Of a stretch of 64,000 bases of DNA, positions 10,513-21,946 are shown piece after piece. This stretch comes from Patella vulgata (lineage: Eukaryota; Mollusca; Gastropoda; Patellidae). Under the pieces are notes generated by a model. That model did not search any database and was not told the DNA's origin. It saw nothing but the letters and a program-made list of their open reading frames with translations. Within the stretch, counting starts at the first letter, position 1. Each line of letters starts with the position of its first letter. The position numbers and the translations under genes are program-made. The stretch spans positions 12,992,001 to 13,056,000 of the forward strand of contig NC_065887.2 of NCBI RefSeq assembly GCF_932274485.2, in the 5' to 3' direction.

Positions 10513-11079
10513 CTAACATAAAACAAATAACACAATAGTTAACAAATATAGTCTATTCATTGTCTGTACAGCTGCGGACTGGGGGACATTTTCTTTTCTG
10601 ACATGGCGGTAGACATGACGTTTTGGCGGGAAAATATACACATCTCTCATCTGATCTTGTTTTGTCCTTTCAGCGTCACATCCGGGATTAGATATTGGTA
10701 TGCAATTCATTAAACCATTAAAACAGCGACATAAATTACAATCAGATTTCACCCACACACCGTGCATTAATCGTCCACATGGCTTCTCAACATTTTTATG
10801 TTCACAACGACGTCCATAAAAATTCTTTGGGCATTGACAAAAGCTTGCCAAAATACACCGCCCGCCATTTAAGCAACAGCTTGTTGAAGATTTACTAGAA
10901 TTAAACATCTGAATTATTTCTACGTGTTGTTGAATTTCCTTAGGCATCCCATGGCGATGTCGAACTTTTACAGTCTTTGATGAAATTTGCAGCCATCTTG
11001 GAATATCTTGAGTGTGTTTGGATTCAGCGAATTGAATTACCATGGAAACAAGCAAACTTCTGACAACAATCTGATCCAT
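10513..11079 (-). CDS. EGF-CFC family protein (Cripto/Cryptic/oep-like), copy 2
   Basis: 188-residue intronless ORF, same architecture as copy 1: signal peptide, linker with 'DIPRWLQISSKTVK', EGF domain 'CCLNGGRC...RRCEH', CFC domain with HGVW, hydrophobic C-terminus for a likely GPI anchor. The EGF-CFC core is almost identical to copies 1 and 3. Changes are concentrated in the signal peptide, the linker after 'KVRHRHG' (three residues shorter than copy 1) and the region before the anchor. Its upstream DNA is clearly related but more diverged: a TATAAAA box lies at 11181-11187 (- strand), and the two CACGTG boxes of the other copies read CGCGAG and CACATG here. The same Arg occupies the O-fucose position. 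Confidence 0.9.
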   Translation of the reverse strand: MDQIVVRSLLVSMVIQFAESKHTQDIPRWLQISSKTVKVRHRHGMPKEIQQHVEIIQMFNSSKSSTSCCLNGGRCILASFCQCPKNFYGRRCEHKNVEKPCGRLMHGVWVKSDCNLCRCFNGLMNCIPISNPGCDAERTKQDQMRDVYIFPPKRHVYRHVRKENVPQSAAVQTMNRLYLLTIVLFVLC

Positions 11080-11458
11080 TGCAGATTTTGAAATATCTTC
11101 TTTCCCTATTGAATTGCTTTTTACAATCAGTTAGTGAAGCAAACATATAACTGTGATACCCATAAAAATGTTTCTCCCTTTTTTATACTTCTATATTGGC
11201 ATGACAGATCTCTTTCATGTGCCATTTTGATTAGTTGATTGACTCGCGCCAATGACTGAAAGTGTCAGAGATCGTTGATATGTTTCAAAAGGATTTTGAT
11301 GACGATGAGTGTGTTGCAATTAACTAAAATAAACAACTAATTTAAATATCTCACCTGCTGAATTAAAATGTGTTTGTGTGTGTGGGGGTAGAATTTAACT
11401 TAAAGCCATTTAATTAATTGCCGGTAATTATATAATTTCATATGTACAAATGGAAAAC

Positions 11459-11820
11459 GTCAAATTAAAGATACATTATGTAAGATAATAGTTCGAAAAT
11501 AGAAAATGTAAAATGAATAATTTGAAAATTTCGTTCAAATTACTCTATTGCGAGCGAAGATATTGCCTTTGATGTTTTGACAAGACGTGTACAATAATTT
11601 CAACCACCGTACTGGTTGTTCGAAGCTAAGTCTCGCTCCTCCATTTTTAAATTAAATCAAAATATAACTGAACCGTTCTAATCTATTTAATATCGGAGAA
11701 GTCCGATGCCACCGAGAGTTGATTAATTAATGTCTAATTAATAATTTAGAAAACATTTCAGGCCTAAAGAAAGACCTGCAATAGGCAGAGTTAGCTATTG
11801 CATACTGTATGTGTTTAATA
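11459..11820. mobile_element. MITE-2 copy
   Basis: Left end 'taaagatacattatgtaaga', right end the inverse ('gcaataggcagagttagct', 'attgcatac'). Closest to the copy at 29218-29622, and both lie beside EGF-CFC genes. Non-coding. Confidence 0.6.
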
Positions 11821-11959
11821 TGCCACCTGGTGCTCTATGATCCCCTCTTCCGAAGCTAGCAAATGGAAAACGTCATATTGTCTGCGATATCACTTAGGTA
11901 GAAGCGGACGTAAAACAAAACTATTTCACCCACACAAAACGTCATAGTAGCGTTTAAAG

Positions 11960-12643
11960 TTAAAGGACAATATTGGTGTCAGTCATTATCACATATTTAT
12001 GATAGAACTGGTTAAACACATTCAAAATAAAATTTTAACACAGAGATCATTTCTACGATAGATGCGTTATGAAGCGTTCAAGAAAGGGGAGTGGAGAACG
12101 CAAAGGGAAAACACGAGCTATCCTTCTATATAACTAACTGAAGTGACCGGTGATAACAGATTGACGGCAGAATTTCTGTTCACTAATAATTCCTTAGAAG
12201 ACCAAAAGTTGTTATATGAGACTGTGGGAGGATAACTGACAATTCAAAAAAAAATAATTCACTAGATAAGAGAAAACGTGAAGAATAGAAATGTCCGTGC
12301 ATTACCATGTTTTTATAAAGTATAGAATGAATAAAAACAAGGGAATGTACGTTCCCTTATCTAGTGGCATTCAATTACTTTTTTGAATTATCAGATATCC
12401 TCTCACAGCCTCACATATTAATTTTTGGTCTTCGAAGGATCTGTTATCACTCGTCACTTCAATCATGATCAGTTATATAGAAGGATCACTCGTGTTTTCC
12501 TTTGCGTTCGGCACTTCCTTTTCTTGAAAGCTTCACAACGCATCTATCGTAGTAATGATCTCTGTATTAAAATTATATTTCGAACGTATTTAACCAGTTC
12601 TATCACATATGTGATAATGACTGACACCAATATTGTCCTTTAA
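11960..12643. mobile_element. Foldback element, 684 bp with arms of about 290-300 bp
   Basis: Left arm starts 'ttaaaggacaatattggtg' and the right arm ends in its reverse complement. The arms pair over most of their length ('tagatgcgttatgaagc', 'tatccttctatataact', 'agaccaaaa', 'gataactgacaattcaaaa'), leaving a short unpaired centre near 12265-12350. No transposase. An ORF reading through the right arm (12425-12643) is just the arm. Confidence 0.75.
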
Positions 12644-12989
12644 ATGAATTCTTATTGCATAGGGTACATGAAAAACAGCCTGTGCGGACGGCATGTAAAC
12701 AAATGATTACATGAAATATTATAATGAAATAAGAAATACATAAATGGCGGATCAAATATGGATGATCATTGAAATTTTAAAAATAGCACACTGCAGTTTT
12801 TGTTGATTGTTTTTCTTTGTGTTTTGTTTTCTGTCGAAATTTAACTGTGGTCTAACCACTTGGGGTGCTTAGAGTTGTGCCCCTTCCCAATATGGCTGCC
12901 CCCTTGAATAACAAACAAGCTCGGTTTTAAGTCTTAGAAACTTGATTATTGTGTGAAGATTGGCGTCAGCGTGGAAAGTTTGGAAAATT

Positions 12990-13970
12990 ATGTCCAGTCG
13001 GATATACCAGATATCAAAACCATTCAGGAAAACCTTTGAGGTTGCAAATCAAGAAGCCCTACGATGGTTTCCAGGTCATATGTTCAAAAGTATGGAACGG
13101 ATGCATGCTATTTTGAAGGACGTTGATTGTGTTATCGAAGTCCACGATGCCAAAATTCCGTTTTCGGGTCGGAATCCGAGATTCCGAGATATCATAAGCT
13201 TGAGGCCACATCTTCTACTGTTAAATAAAATTGATCTAGCTGACATCAACGCAGAAAGAAGGCTTAGCGTGGAAACTAAACTCAAATCACAAGGAGTGGA
13301 CACAATATTTTACACTGACCTACGGAATTACGAAAAAAGTCTGATCTTAAAAAAAGAAATATTGCCCTCTGCTATAAATCTAATTGAGTCGCGGCCAAGA
13401 TATGAACGTACAGGTTTGAAAGAATATAATGTTATGGTCATCGGTGTTCCTAATGTGGGAAAATCAACCTTTATTAATGCTGTGCGTTGGTCTCATATTA
13501 AGAAGAAGGGGAAGGCCACAAAGGTTGGGGCCGTTGCTGGGGTAACCCGCAGTGTTTTAACAAAGATCAAAGTTCACATGGATCCTGTGACTTTCATCAT
13601 AGATACACCAGGAATCTTGACGCCCAAAATTCCCACTGTGGATGTCGGAATGAAGCTAGCTGTGTGTGGCTGCATACCTGATCATTTTATAGGACAAGAT
13701 AATGTCGCTGATTATTTACTATATTGGTTCAATAAGCACCAGCGGTTTGAATATGTTGAAAAATACGAATTAATCGAACCCACAGACAGTGTAACAGAAT
13801 TTTTGACTCAAGTGGCCATAAAATATAAAAAAGTTAAGAAGATTTTGGACCCTGATACAAATCAATATCGTTATCTTCCAGATTTTATAGCAGCGGCAGT
13901 TATTGTGTTAAAAGATTTTCGAGAAGGAGCACTTGGCGTTTATTTTTTAGATGACAATCAATTGAAATAG
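12990..13970 (+). CDS. MTG1: MTG1, mitochondrial ribosome-associated GTPase 1
   Basis: 326-residue, single-exon YlqF/MTG1-type GTPase that acts in mitochondrial large-subunit assembly at the inner membrane. The circularly permuted G-motif order of the family is visible: 'RWFPGHM' and 'VIEVHDAKIPFSGRNP' first, then G4 NKID (79-82), later G1 GVPNVGKS (152-159), 'GAVAGVTR' (G2 region) and G3 DTPG (205-208), followed by 'DYLLYWFNKHQRF'. The frame is open from 12960 with a TTG, but the first ATG is at 12990 and gives a normal family length and a basic, mitochondrial-like N-terminus. No clear AATAAA follows before a MITE at 14003. Confidence 0.93.
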   Translation: MSSRIYQISKPFRKTFEVANQEALRWFPGHMFKSMERMHAILKDVDCVIEVHDAKIPFSGRNPRFRDIISLRPHLLLLNKIDLADINAERRLSVETKLKSQGVDTIFYTDLRNYEKSLILKKEILPSAINLIESRPRYERTGLKEYNVMVIGVPNVGKSTFINAVRWSHIKKKGKATKVGAVAGVTRSVLTKIKVHMDPVTFIIDTPGILTPKIPTVDVGMKLAVCGCIPDHFIGQDNVADYLLYWFNKHQRFEYVEKYELIEPTDSVTEFLTQVAIKYKKVKKILDPDTNQYRYLPDFIAAAVIVLKDFREGALGVYFLDDNQLK

Positions 13971-14002
13971 TCTAAATTGTTTTCTTTGTCTTTTGTTTTG
14001 CT

Positions 14003-14414
14003 CACTCGGCAAACCTCAGCAGATTCCAGTATCCTACATCTAGCATCGGCTGTATAACAAAGTCTGCCATAGGAACTACTTTCAAGTTCCTGGATTACTA
14101 ACGGCTTTATTTGCCCATCACGCCGCCTTTGAAGAATGTTTTATCATACAAATATTTCAAAGTCTGGAGCTGTTTTTCTTTCAAGTTTATCTGATTTTCT
14201 TCAAACAAGGACAACTTTGCATTGAGAATTCTAAACACGTTTCGATTGAATGACAGAATTTTGATAACTTCTTTTTAAAAGAGTCAAGTTTTCCCAATAA
14301 GTAAACCGGTGCTGCATCACAATTGTATAGGCGTAGGTAAATACATGTATCACTTACCGTCATAAAACCGAGGCTAAATGTAGATTAACAGAATCGTCCG
14401 AGGTTTGCCAAGTG
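14003..14414. mobile_element. MITE-4, 412 bp, in the 3' flank of MTG1
   Basis: Inverted ends 'cactcggcaaacctcagcag' (left) and the inverse of 'cgaggtttgccaagtg' (right). The left end begins 32 bases after the MTG1 stop. A tiny 82-bp relative with the same ends is at 27422-27503. Confidence 0.65.
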
Positions 14415-14635
14415 TTGTTTTTCTGTGACTCAGTGGGTGGGGAACTGGATCGATAACCAGTTAGTCCCAGGTTAATCCTAGTGTTGATTGTGTACCCGTA
14501 AAATAACCTCTGACAGTTGAAATTCAATGAAGAATAGGCAAAAAAACCCACTGTCCAGGCAAAATCTTTCTCAAAGCACACTGCATGGTGTACGACTGTC
14601 TCCATTAACCAGCTTGGTGCATGTAAGCCCATTTA
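14415..14635 (+). repeat. Degenerate SINE-A
   Basis: Forward body with 'cagttgaaattcaatgaaga', 'aaagcacactgcatggtgta' and 'gactgtctccattaacc'. It abuts the right end of MITE-4. Confidence 0.6.
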
Positions 14636-14929
14636 AATTCTTTTGTTTCTTGTTGCTTTTATTTTATAGTGTAGGATGTCATTGTGCACAATGATAAATA
14701 ATTCAGATGATTTTCTCCATGTTCTCTTGGCTCTGTTGAAAAATGGTACAGAGTGAGAACGGGGATGGTTTGGGGATGTTGATATCAACCCAATCTTCTA
14801 ATTAACAGAAATTGTTTGGGCTGCCTGGCGATAACTATTATTACAAGTTCCAGCAATGACGTAAACCTACATGTACTTGTATTTCAAACATCCTATATAA
14901 TACCAGAGCACTATTCCTAATTGGAATTG

Positions 14930-15260
14930 AAATGAAATGGGGTTTAATGTCAAAGTTTTCTGCTCCAATTGGGACAGTGAAGACAACTGACCTACATGTA
15001 CATGTAATGAAGACAGGCATACATTTGTACATGTATGCCATGCCATGTGCTACATGTTTGAGGGAAATTTTGCCTGGACAGCTCTTTTTTTTTTTAAATT
15101 TACACTGTCAAGGGTTCATTTATGTGCAACTAAAGGTATATACAGGACCCTGATTTTTTGTCCCATTCAAATGACTAGACACTGTCCTTGCCAAGTCCTG
15201 CATCCCACACCACTGACATGGGAAAACCTCGCGGTAAAATCCGCAGACTTTGCTCCCCTA
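14930..15260 (-). repeat. SINE-A copy
   Basis: Reverse tail 'gaaatgaaatggggtttaat', then a diverged body with extra 'acatgta' repeats near 14990-15060 and a recognisable first half ('ctgcatcccacaccactgac'). Confidence 0.7.
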
Positions 15261-15382
15261 TTCATGTAACTACATTAACAAGTGATTTCAGTACTATATA
15301 TGGCCAGATATTGACGGTTGTTTTCAGAGTACAGATTATCCATTAGAGTGACGTCCCTTGGGTGTAGCTAATCCAGATAATC

Positions 15383-15762
15383 AGAAATGAAATGAAATGA
15401 AATGGGGTTTAACGTCCTACTGTTTTGCTCCGACCTGGGCTAATGAAGACGGGCATATGCCTTACAGTGTGCTATGAGGGAAATTTTGCCCGGACAACGG
15501 CACTACGGCCTACTCTTATATCGAATTCCAACTGTCAAGGGATCTTTTACGTGCACGCCAATGAGTACATGGGACCTAGGTTTTTCGTCCCATCCGAACG
15601 ACTAGACAGCTGTCCTTGTCAGCCCCTCCGTCCTGCATCACTGACAGTGGAGAACCACGCCGGAAAATCGGGATGAACTTTCTCGGCCAATGCAGGGATC
15701 GAACACCCGACCTCCAGGCTAGCGAACCAGCATCTTACCCACTTAGCCACCGTGATCCCCCC
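15383..15762 (-). repeat. SINE-A, full length
   Basis: One of the two best copies. Reverse order: ATTTC-type tail repeats, 'ggggtttaacgtcctactg', body, 'tttctcggccaatgcaggga', B-box 'gatcgaacacccgacct', and A-box region 'cttacccacttagccac'. It defines the family as a tRNA-headed SINE of about 375 bp transcribed right to left here. Confidence 0.88.
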
Positions 15763-16325
15763 AGATAATCAGAATATTCGTCTTTGATGGAAGATCACCA
15801 GTTTGTAGTGTAAATAAATAATGTCTATAGCATTCATTCAAGTGTGTTACTCCAAAATGTCAAGAACTATCATGTTGGCATAAATTTAATTTCTCAATGA
15901 AAAAACTTACGTTTAGCAAAATTAAAAGAGAATTTGGACTAAAAATCTGTCAATTAGAATTTGCTTGATAATGACCAAAGTATTCACGAAACTTTGCATA
16001 ATAACGAATTCAGTAATTGTGTATTTCTAAAATTGTACCTTGTGTTGGAGTGAAAACTGTCGTTTTACAATAAGGCTTCTTTCGATCGACCCACTCGATT
16101 TGCCTCCGTTTTGGATCTATACCATCTTCCCATTCCAGAAATACCTTGATCCACACTTGAATTAGGAACAAGTTTGTAGTTGGACCACATTTTACGAGGG
16201 GCAGATGGAACGGAATATCCCAGTTTTTTCAGTTATGGGGGTGACTCATGCGGGAGTAACAAAACTTCAGGATGAAAAAAAAAACAAACCAAGGCCAACC
16301 CGTGTAGCCTACACATTGACGGTGT

Positions 16326-16756
16326 GCAAGAGCTAAACTTACATGGACCTGTTGTCAGGCTTCAAACGAAATATAAATGTTACATTTATTTACACGGCAA
16401 GCCATTCTCAACTCTCTATTTTATCGGATGGCATAGATACTGAGTGGATTAGACAATGTTCTCGATATCTGCATATGACCGAAGACATGATACAAGGACT
16501 GACAATTGAGACTCAATGAAAGGACTGACAATCAAGACTTTGTTGATTATTATGACAGTGGTACTTGACAATCGAGAATATGCAGAGTTCCCCCCTGTCA
16601 ATCAATGTTACTTTTTGTCAAAACTTCGGGATCCATAACTTCGCCCAGAATAAAGTGGCTTGTCTGGAATTTTCAATATATTCCCTTTTCATTATCTATT
16701 TTTAATCTATTATAGCAAGAACAGATAGATCTAGATCTTACATAATGTGTCTTTAG
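16326..16756. mobile_element. Diverged MITE-2 copy
   Basis: Left 'aagagctaaacttacatgg', interior 'caaacgaaatataaatgtta', right 'gatcttacataatgtgtctt'. Between 15770 and 16320 I see no gene. Confidence 0.55.
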
Positions 16757-17029
16757 TCACCATGACGTTTATTTGCATAAATACGTCAAATTACAATGGG
16801 CAATATTACAGCAATAGAGTTCTAGCATATAAATATCTTTCATGTGATATATAAATTAAGTGAACTGCACTGATAACTAAAGTCCACGAAGAGTAGACAA
16901 AAACACCGCTGTCTGAGAAAAAATTTCGCATAGTTCACTGAATGGTAAAGCCAAGTCCTGGATGAAGCTTGCAAGGGGCCCCTGGTTGAAAATGCCACTA
17001 GGCCCCGACAACAGTGCAAAGGCGGCATA

Positions 17030-17775
17030 CTAATTCTGGTCTTTGTCCGTCACACTTACACAAAATACAGTTTGTATGTCAGTATGCCATGTGGTTGACT
17101 CATCGTAGCTGTGAAAAGTTTATGTCCCCCCTATTAACCTCTACCGTAACAGGTATAATCATTTATTTATGCTACAAAATTGTTTTAGAACTACAATTGA
17201 GACCCCTTTAATATTTGGCTGCAGCCCTAACAAAATATCAGTCAAAGTATATACTTTATTCTGAACTAAGTTATCACTGTTGGATGTTTGAACTAGAAAT
17301 GGGTATCAACTGTCTCCGCACCGTCTCTGAGAATTGCCGGTCGTTTGATTGACAGACGGTAACTCCGCCCACATATTCTCGATTATCAAGTAACATTCTC
17401 TATGCCTACGGTACCCTCGATTGTCAGACCTTTCATCGGCAGTCTCCGTTGGTTAGCTTGGTCAGTCATTTAGGCCCATATTTTCGAACGTAGGTTAGTG
17501 ATAATAGGTTTAATGTCCGATTTTCTGACCAGTCATATTCTGGAAAGCTGACTAAATTTTAAACTAAGATTTTTATTAACTTTGATTAGCCTAATCATTG
17601 TTCGAGAATACCATAAAATGTGATATTCTGGAAGGTTAACTTGTACTTAATCTTTGACTAAGTCACTCCAAATATTAGTCATCTCAGGGGGGTAGTTGAA
17701 GGAAGGATTAAGTGCATGGATATGCCATTATGATGCATTCAGTTATGCAGTTATGAAGCACGAAACAACATTTAT
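17030..17775. other. No recognisable gene or repeat
   Basis: AT-rich sequence with only short incidental ORFs. The stretch 17460-17700 is rich in 'taatctttgac' and 'ttattaactttga' type phrases but has no clear repeat unit. Confidence 0.4.
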
Positions 17776-17778
17776 TTT

Positions 17779-18070
17779 GAAATGAAATGGGGTTTAGCGT
17801 CCTACTTATCTGCATCTGCTGGGCTTATACAGTTTGCCGTCAGAGTATTTTATCAAGGACAGCAGCACTACGAACTATTCCTATTTCGAATTCCGATTGT
17901 AAGGGGTTCATTTAGGTCCACAGGACCTCGCTTTTTCTCACCTTCCGTTCTGCTCCATGGACAAAAGGAAACCAACCAGGCAGGAAAATCCAGATGAACC
18001 TTCTCGGCCAAAAACGCGAGCGAACACGAGAGCTCCTGGTTAGCGAGCCAGCGTCTAACCCGCTAAGCCC
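17779..18070 (-). repeat. SINE-A copy, internally shortened
   Basis: Reverse tail 'gaaatgaaatggggtttag', a shortened body, then 'cttctcggccaaaaacgcga', 'ctcctggttagcgagccag' and 'cgtctaacccgctaag'. A C-run joins it to the next SINE-B. Confidence 0.8.
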
Positions 18071-18084
18071 CCCCCCCCCCTCTT

Positions 18085-18362
18085 CGCATACTCAACTAAT
18101 GCTTGGTCTAACCCCATTCGACACAAACTAGGTCATTTCGGGACTAACATATGGCTCAATTTTCTTTTAACAATTCCCTTGCCCGTAGGGGGTCTTTGTC
18201 AGTTGGAGAAAACCGGAGGACCGGAGAAAACCCACGAGGTTGGACAGGCGACTCTACTCCTTGTCACGTACAACAGGGGAATCGAAACCACGCCAATTGA
18301 CTCAATGACAGACCTTATGATACAGCGCACACGCGCTAACCATTCGGCAAACCACGCCCACC
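18085..18362 (-). repeat. SINE-B copy
   Basis: Reverse order 'cattcgacacaaactaggtc', 'cccgtagggggtctttg', 'caggcgactctactccttgt', 'aattgactcaatgacagacc', 'gcgctaaccattcggca'. From 18570 to 19230 no gene or repeat is evident. Confidence 0.85.
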
Positions 18363-19359
18363 CCAAATGCATTTCACATTTACCAACGCTAGCAAAGCCT
18401 ACAGCATTGTTATCAACATCGGTAAAAGAGCAACTAACTCAATCTACGTGATACGTTTTCAACTTAAACCTGCCAGTCTTCATCTGGAAACGGAGCCCGG
18501 TGTCCCAAGCAGTATTGTACGGTGTCTTGATAAAACCTGGCTTGTATTTTATAAAATTAAGGTGTAGGTGAAATGTACCTTTCGTTATAAAGTGCAGCAC
18601 GTAGGTCATGTACTGTATAGATCTCTAAAAGAACGGCAATAGATTATCAGGTCGTCCAACGAAAAAAATTGAATCTAACCCTTAAAAGATTTACGTATCC
18701 GGATAAGCGGTTTTGACGTTGACGTCAAAAACGACTGAATATTTCGAACTGAAATTAAGAGACAAGGTAAATACATCATTCTTCTATATTTTGGCACTTA
18801 AATTTCATACGTACACTTTTGTTTCTGAGACTCTGTTAAAATCCGGGATGTTCCCTTTAAATAGAAATATTGCAAGTTTATACAAAATTGACAAATAATG
18901 ATCAATTCGAATGTCAATCCGACAAAATTTCTATTGTAGTGAAGACAATTACACCTCCACAGCTCTCCATTGTGAACTCAACTAGGTCGCTTGTGGAAAA
19001 TGTGACGGATAACAACTACTGAAATTCACTGTCCCAATACTAAAAATTCTACAATACATTTAGATTTCAATGGCTTCTGCCAATCTGTTTAGAAGAAGGT
19101 GCTGTATTTTTAACAGCATGTTGTGTCGGGGATACTAACTCTAGCGAGGTAAGCAAGGTCTTATTTTCTCACTAAATGTTCCTTTACATTGTACAGGCGT
19201 TCACAGGGACTGACACGCGACCGTTTAGCATGCGTGATAAGTTGCCCAGTAAGATTGAATGTTTATCGAAACTTTTTCGACAAGGATTCAATAGAACGGT
19301 TCCTGAATGTACAGGGCGTGTGTAATGAGACCTACGTTCAGAGCTGAACAACGGCTTTA

Positions 19360-19525
19360 CGTGACAAGGAGTAGGGTCGCCTGTCCAGCCTCCGGTTTCC
19401 TCCCACTGCTAAAGATCCCTACGAGCAAGCGAATTATTGAAATAAAATTGAACCATATGGTAGTCCCGAAATGACCTAGTTGTGTCGAGTGGACCCCCCT
19501 CTCTCTCTCTCCCTCTCTCTCTCTC
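19360..19525 (+). repeat. SINE-B, 5'-truncated, inside the duplicated block
   Basis: Starts at 'tgacaaggagtagggtcgcc' and ends at the CT tail. The same truncated SINE is at 25845-26010 in the other block, so it was present before the duplication. Confidence 0.85.
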
Positions 19526-19767
19526 AAAGCGCCTAAGTACAAATTGCGCCGGCGTGTACTGGTTTTAAAATTGTTCACTGTGTCTTAAATATTTGATATC
19601 AGTTAACAACATCAATATATTGATATGCCTTTTAAATTGTGTAATTAACAAATAAAATTGAAAAAGTGAACGAAACAATCGATGTCACTGATCCGTCTTT
19701 ATTTCATAGCTCCTGATTGGGTGACAGCCGGGGTCGCCATGAAACCTTCACTTGACTATACCCGTAT

Positions 19768-19798
<31 letters not shown>

Positions 19799-20061
19799 TA
19801 GTACGCCCATTAGGTAAACAAGTGAAATAATGTCCTGTTTACGTGTTCTTTAAGTCTTTACCTGACAAGTTTAACCTGTATTGTTTGTTGTATATGAATT
19901 TACTCCCAGTTAAAAGTTAGTTGTGACCTCATCAAACGTGCTTGACAAGGCGCTGAATAGATTATTTGCACCAAAACACTATAATTAAAAGATTAGCGTC
20001 GAGACAGGTTTGGTAGAGAATCAGTATAAAGTACTGTACGTGTTACGTTTTTTTTTTATAC

Positions 20062-20213
20062 AACTGACATTCCTCAAAACATTCTGGTAATTTGCTATCA
20101 AGTCTGTATTCACCCGAGATTAAAGGGCCATTTATACAATTGCCATTTCTCAAAACATTCTAGTAATTTGCTATCAAGTCTGTATTCACCCGAGATTAAA
20201 GGGCCAATTATAC
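20062..20213 (+). repeat. Two tandem 75-bp units, with a third further on
   Basis: Each unit contains 'ctcaaaacattct', 'gctatcaagtctgtattcac' and 'cgagattaaagggcc'. A diverged third unit at 20490-20585 is split by SINE-C. The same arrangement is in the second block from 26555. Confidence 0.8.
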
Positions 20214-20574
20214 TGACCCGTGCATTGTTTACGCAAGACGTTATACTGATTCGAGCAGCATGACGCCTTTTACTCATTTTAATACCAATTTACACTAAAA
20301 TAGGAAATAATTTTTACCTTCAAATACTTCAAACGTCTTTATTTATTTTTGTAATACATAAAAAATGGATTAGAATTTAATCTGTCGGAGGAAAAAAGTT
20401 AACATTTGTGGCTCATTAAGTCGCATCGATGTCATCCTTATCAGTGATTATCGCGGCCTAGCGAATATTCACTGCTGATCAGTGTGGGCCATTTATACTG
20501 AGCAGCGACATTCCTTAAAACATTCTGTTGCGAATTTTTTGATGTGTAGAGCTATCAAGTTTGTATTCACGCGA

Positions 20575-20808
20575 GATGTTAAGTTGTTGTTGTTGTTGTT
20601 CTTAACGTTTAACGTCCTCTTCCACCAAAGGTGATATCGTAGACAAGTCTTATTTTTCATTTTTATCTTAGTGCACGCGCGGTGGTCTTTCATGTGGGAG
20701 GAAACCGGAGTACCCGGAGTAAACCCACGAAGTTGAGAAGGCGCCCCACTCTCCAAGCCACATACGCTCACGCCAGGGATCGAAACCACAACCGCACCCA
20801 AGATTATG
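20575..20808 (-). repeat. SINE-C, near full length
   Basis: Read on the - strand: B-box-like 'ggtttcgatccctgg', core 'ctccgggtactccggtttcc', 'tctacgatatcacctttggt', 3' end 'gaggacgttaaacg' and an AAC-repeat tail. The second-block copy is at 27081-27303. Confidence 0.8.
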
Positions 20809-20929
20809 TAAAGAGCCATTTATACTGAGCAGCGAAGGCGATCACTGACCATGACTACGATTTCCGCCGAGTTATCGTTCGTACAGTCATATATACATAC
20901 GCCTAACTATAGAAGCCTACCATTCTTAA

Positions 20930-21165
20930 TTTCTACTTTTCGCCCTCCAAAACACGAAAGTCGAAAAGTAGCAGTTACGACAAAATGTGAGGCGACAGCA
21001 ACGCTATACAAGCCAAAATCGACTCGAAAATAGGAAATCAAGAAATAATACACTGCGATAATAGCGCCCCTCGTTTTTTTTCCTAATTTCTTATTTTCGA
21101 CTTGCATTTTGGCTTGTATACCGTCTTGTTGACTTTCGACTTAGTCATATTTTTGTATTTATTGA
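20930..21165. repeat. Inverted repeat, possible foldback MITE
   Basis: Arms 'tatacaagccaaaatcgact' and 'cttgcattttggcttgtata' face each other about 65 bases apart, with further pairing outside ('aaagtcgaaa', 'gactttcgactt'). Confidence 0.55.
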
Positions 21166-21605
21166 TGTCAGTAAGATGTTACTATGGAGAACGTAAATTT
21201 CAGATTATACATTCCAGACTTCGTAATTGTAAAAGTGCTCTAAACTTCCATAGATTTTTAATGCATATTTCACATAACCCGACATGCAGTTGTGGTCATA
21301 CTCAAGAAGACAGCGACCATTATTTTCTGCACTGCCCAAATTATTCGTCTCAGCGTATCTCAACATTAAATACCCTCCCATTTAAATCCATAAATACAAA
21401 AGCGTTCCTATATGGCGATACCAACGAAAGTAACCCGTTCAACAAAGTGAGTTTTAGTAAAGTTCACAAGTATTTAAAACTAAACAAGCGCTTTGAATAG
21501 ATAAGGTAATTGTCAGGCGACGATGATTGGTGTTAAATAGTGATGATGATGATGACGATGATGATGACCATGAAGATGATTTATTTATATATTTATTTAT
21601 ATACT
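21161..21605 (+). mobile_element. LINE (non-LTR retrotransposon) 3' fragment
   Basis: The open frame to 21500 ends in a LINE-type C-terminal cysteine/histidine motif: 'NPTCSCGHTQEDSDHYFLHC' and 'PNYSS', preceded by 'LNFHRFLMHISH'. It is followed by a short 3' UTR and a 'gatgat' repeat tail, as expected at a LINE 3' end. Everything 5' of this is missing, so it is a 5'-truncated dead copy. Clade not determined. Confidence 0.7.
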
Positions 21606-21946
21606 AGAAGAATGCCCGGCTTCGCTCGGGGGTCATAACTCCGAAACCGGAAGTGGTAGACTAACGCCACCTGGCCTATGTTACTCCCCGGTATGAGCTA
21701 CCCCTATACCCCAAATTTCAGACTCGGAAATGACAACGTGAATGATGGATCAGTCGAACGACAGAGTGAATGACAGGAGTTTTCCAGTCGAATAATAAAG
21801 ATAATGGCAACTCTGGTCATAGCATATCTGTTTATAATATATTTCATATAAATGTTTATACACGTATTTGAAAAATACATTTAGGTCTACGTGTAATGTT
21901 GAATGTATAAATTCGGAAATGTTTTGATCTCTTGAACTGTATTATA

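Larger units (their letters stand above)
19234..20884 (+). repeat. 1.65-kb duplicated block, copy 1
   Basis: Nearly identical, in the same orientation, to 25715-27380. Both begin 'gtgataagttgcccagtaag' and end 'gagttatcgttcgtac', with flanks that do not match. Inside, in identical positions, are a SINE-B tail half, a TA/GA microsatellite, tandem 75-bp units and a SINE-C. Differences are scattered single bases and short indels, roughly 1-2 per cent by eye. Confidence 0.88.

Noticed and set aside
12960-12989. MTG1 starting at the TTG ahead of the first ATG
   Set aside because: Non-ATG start is not needed. The ATG at 12990 gives the normal family length.
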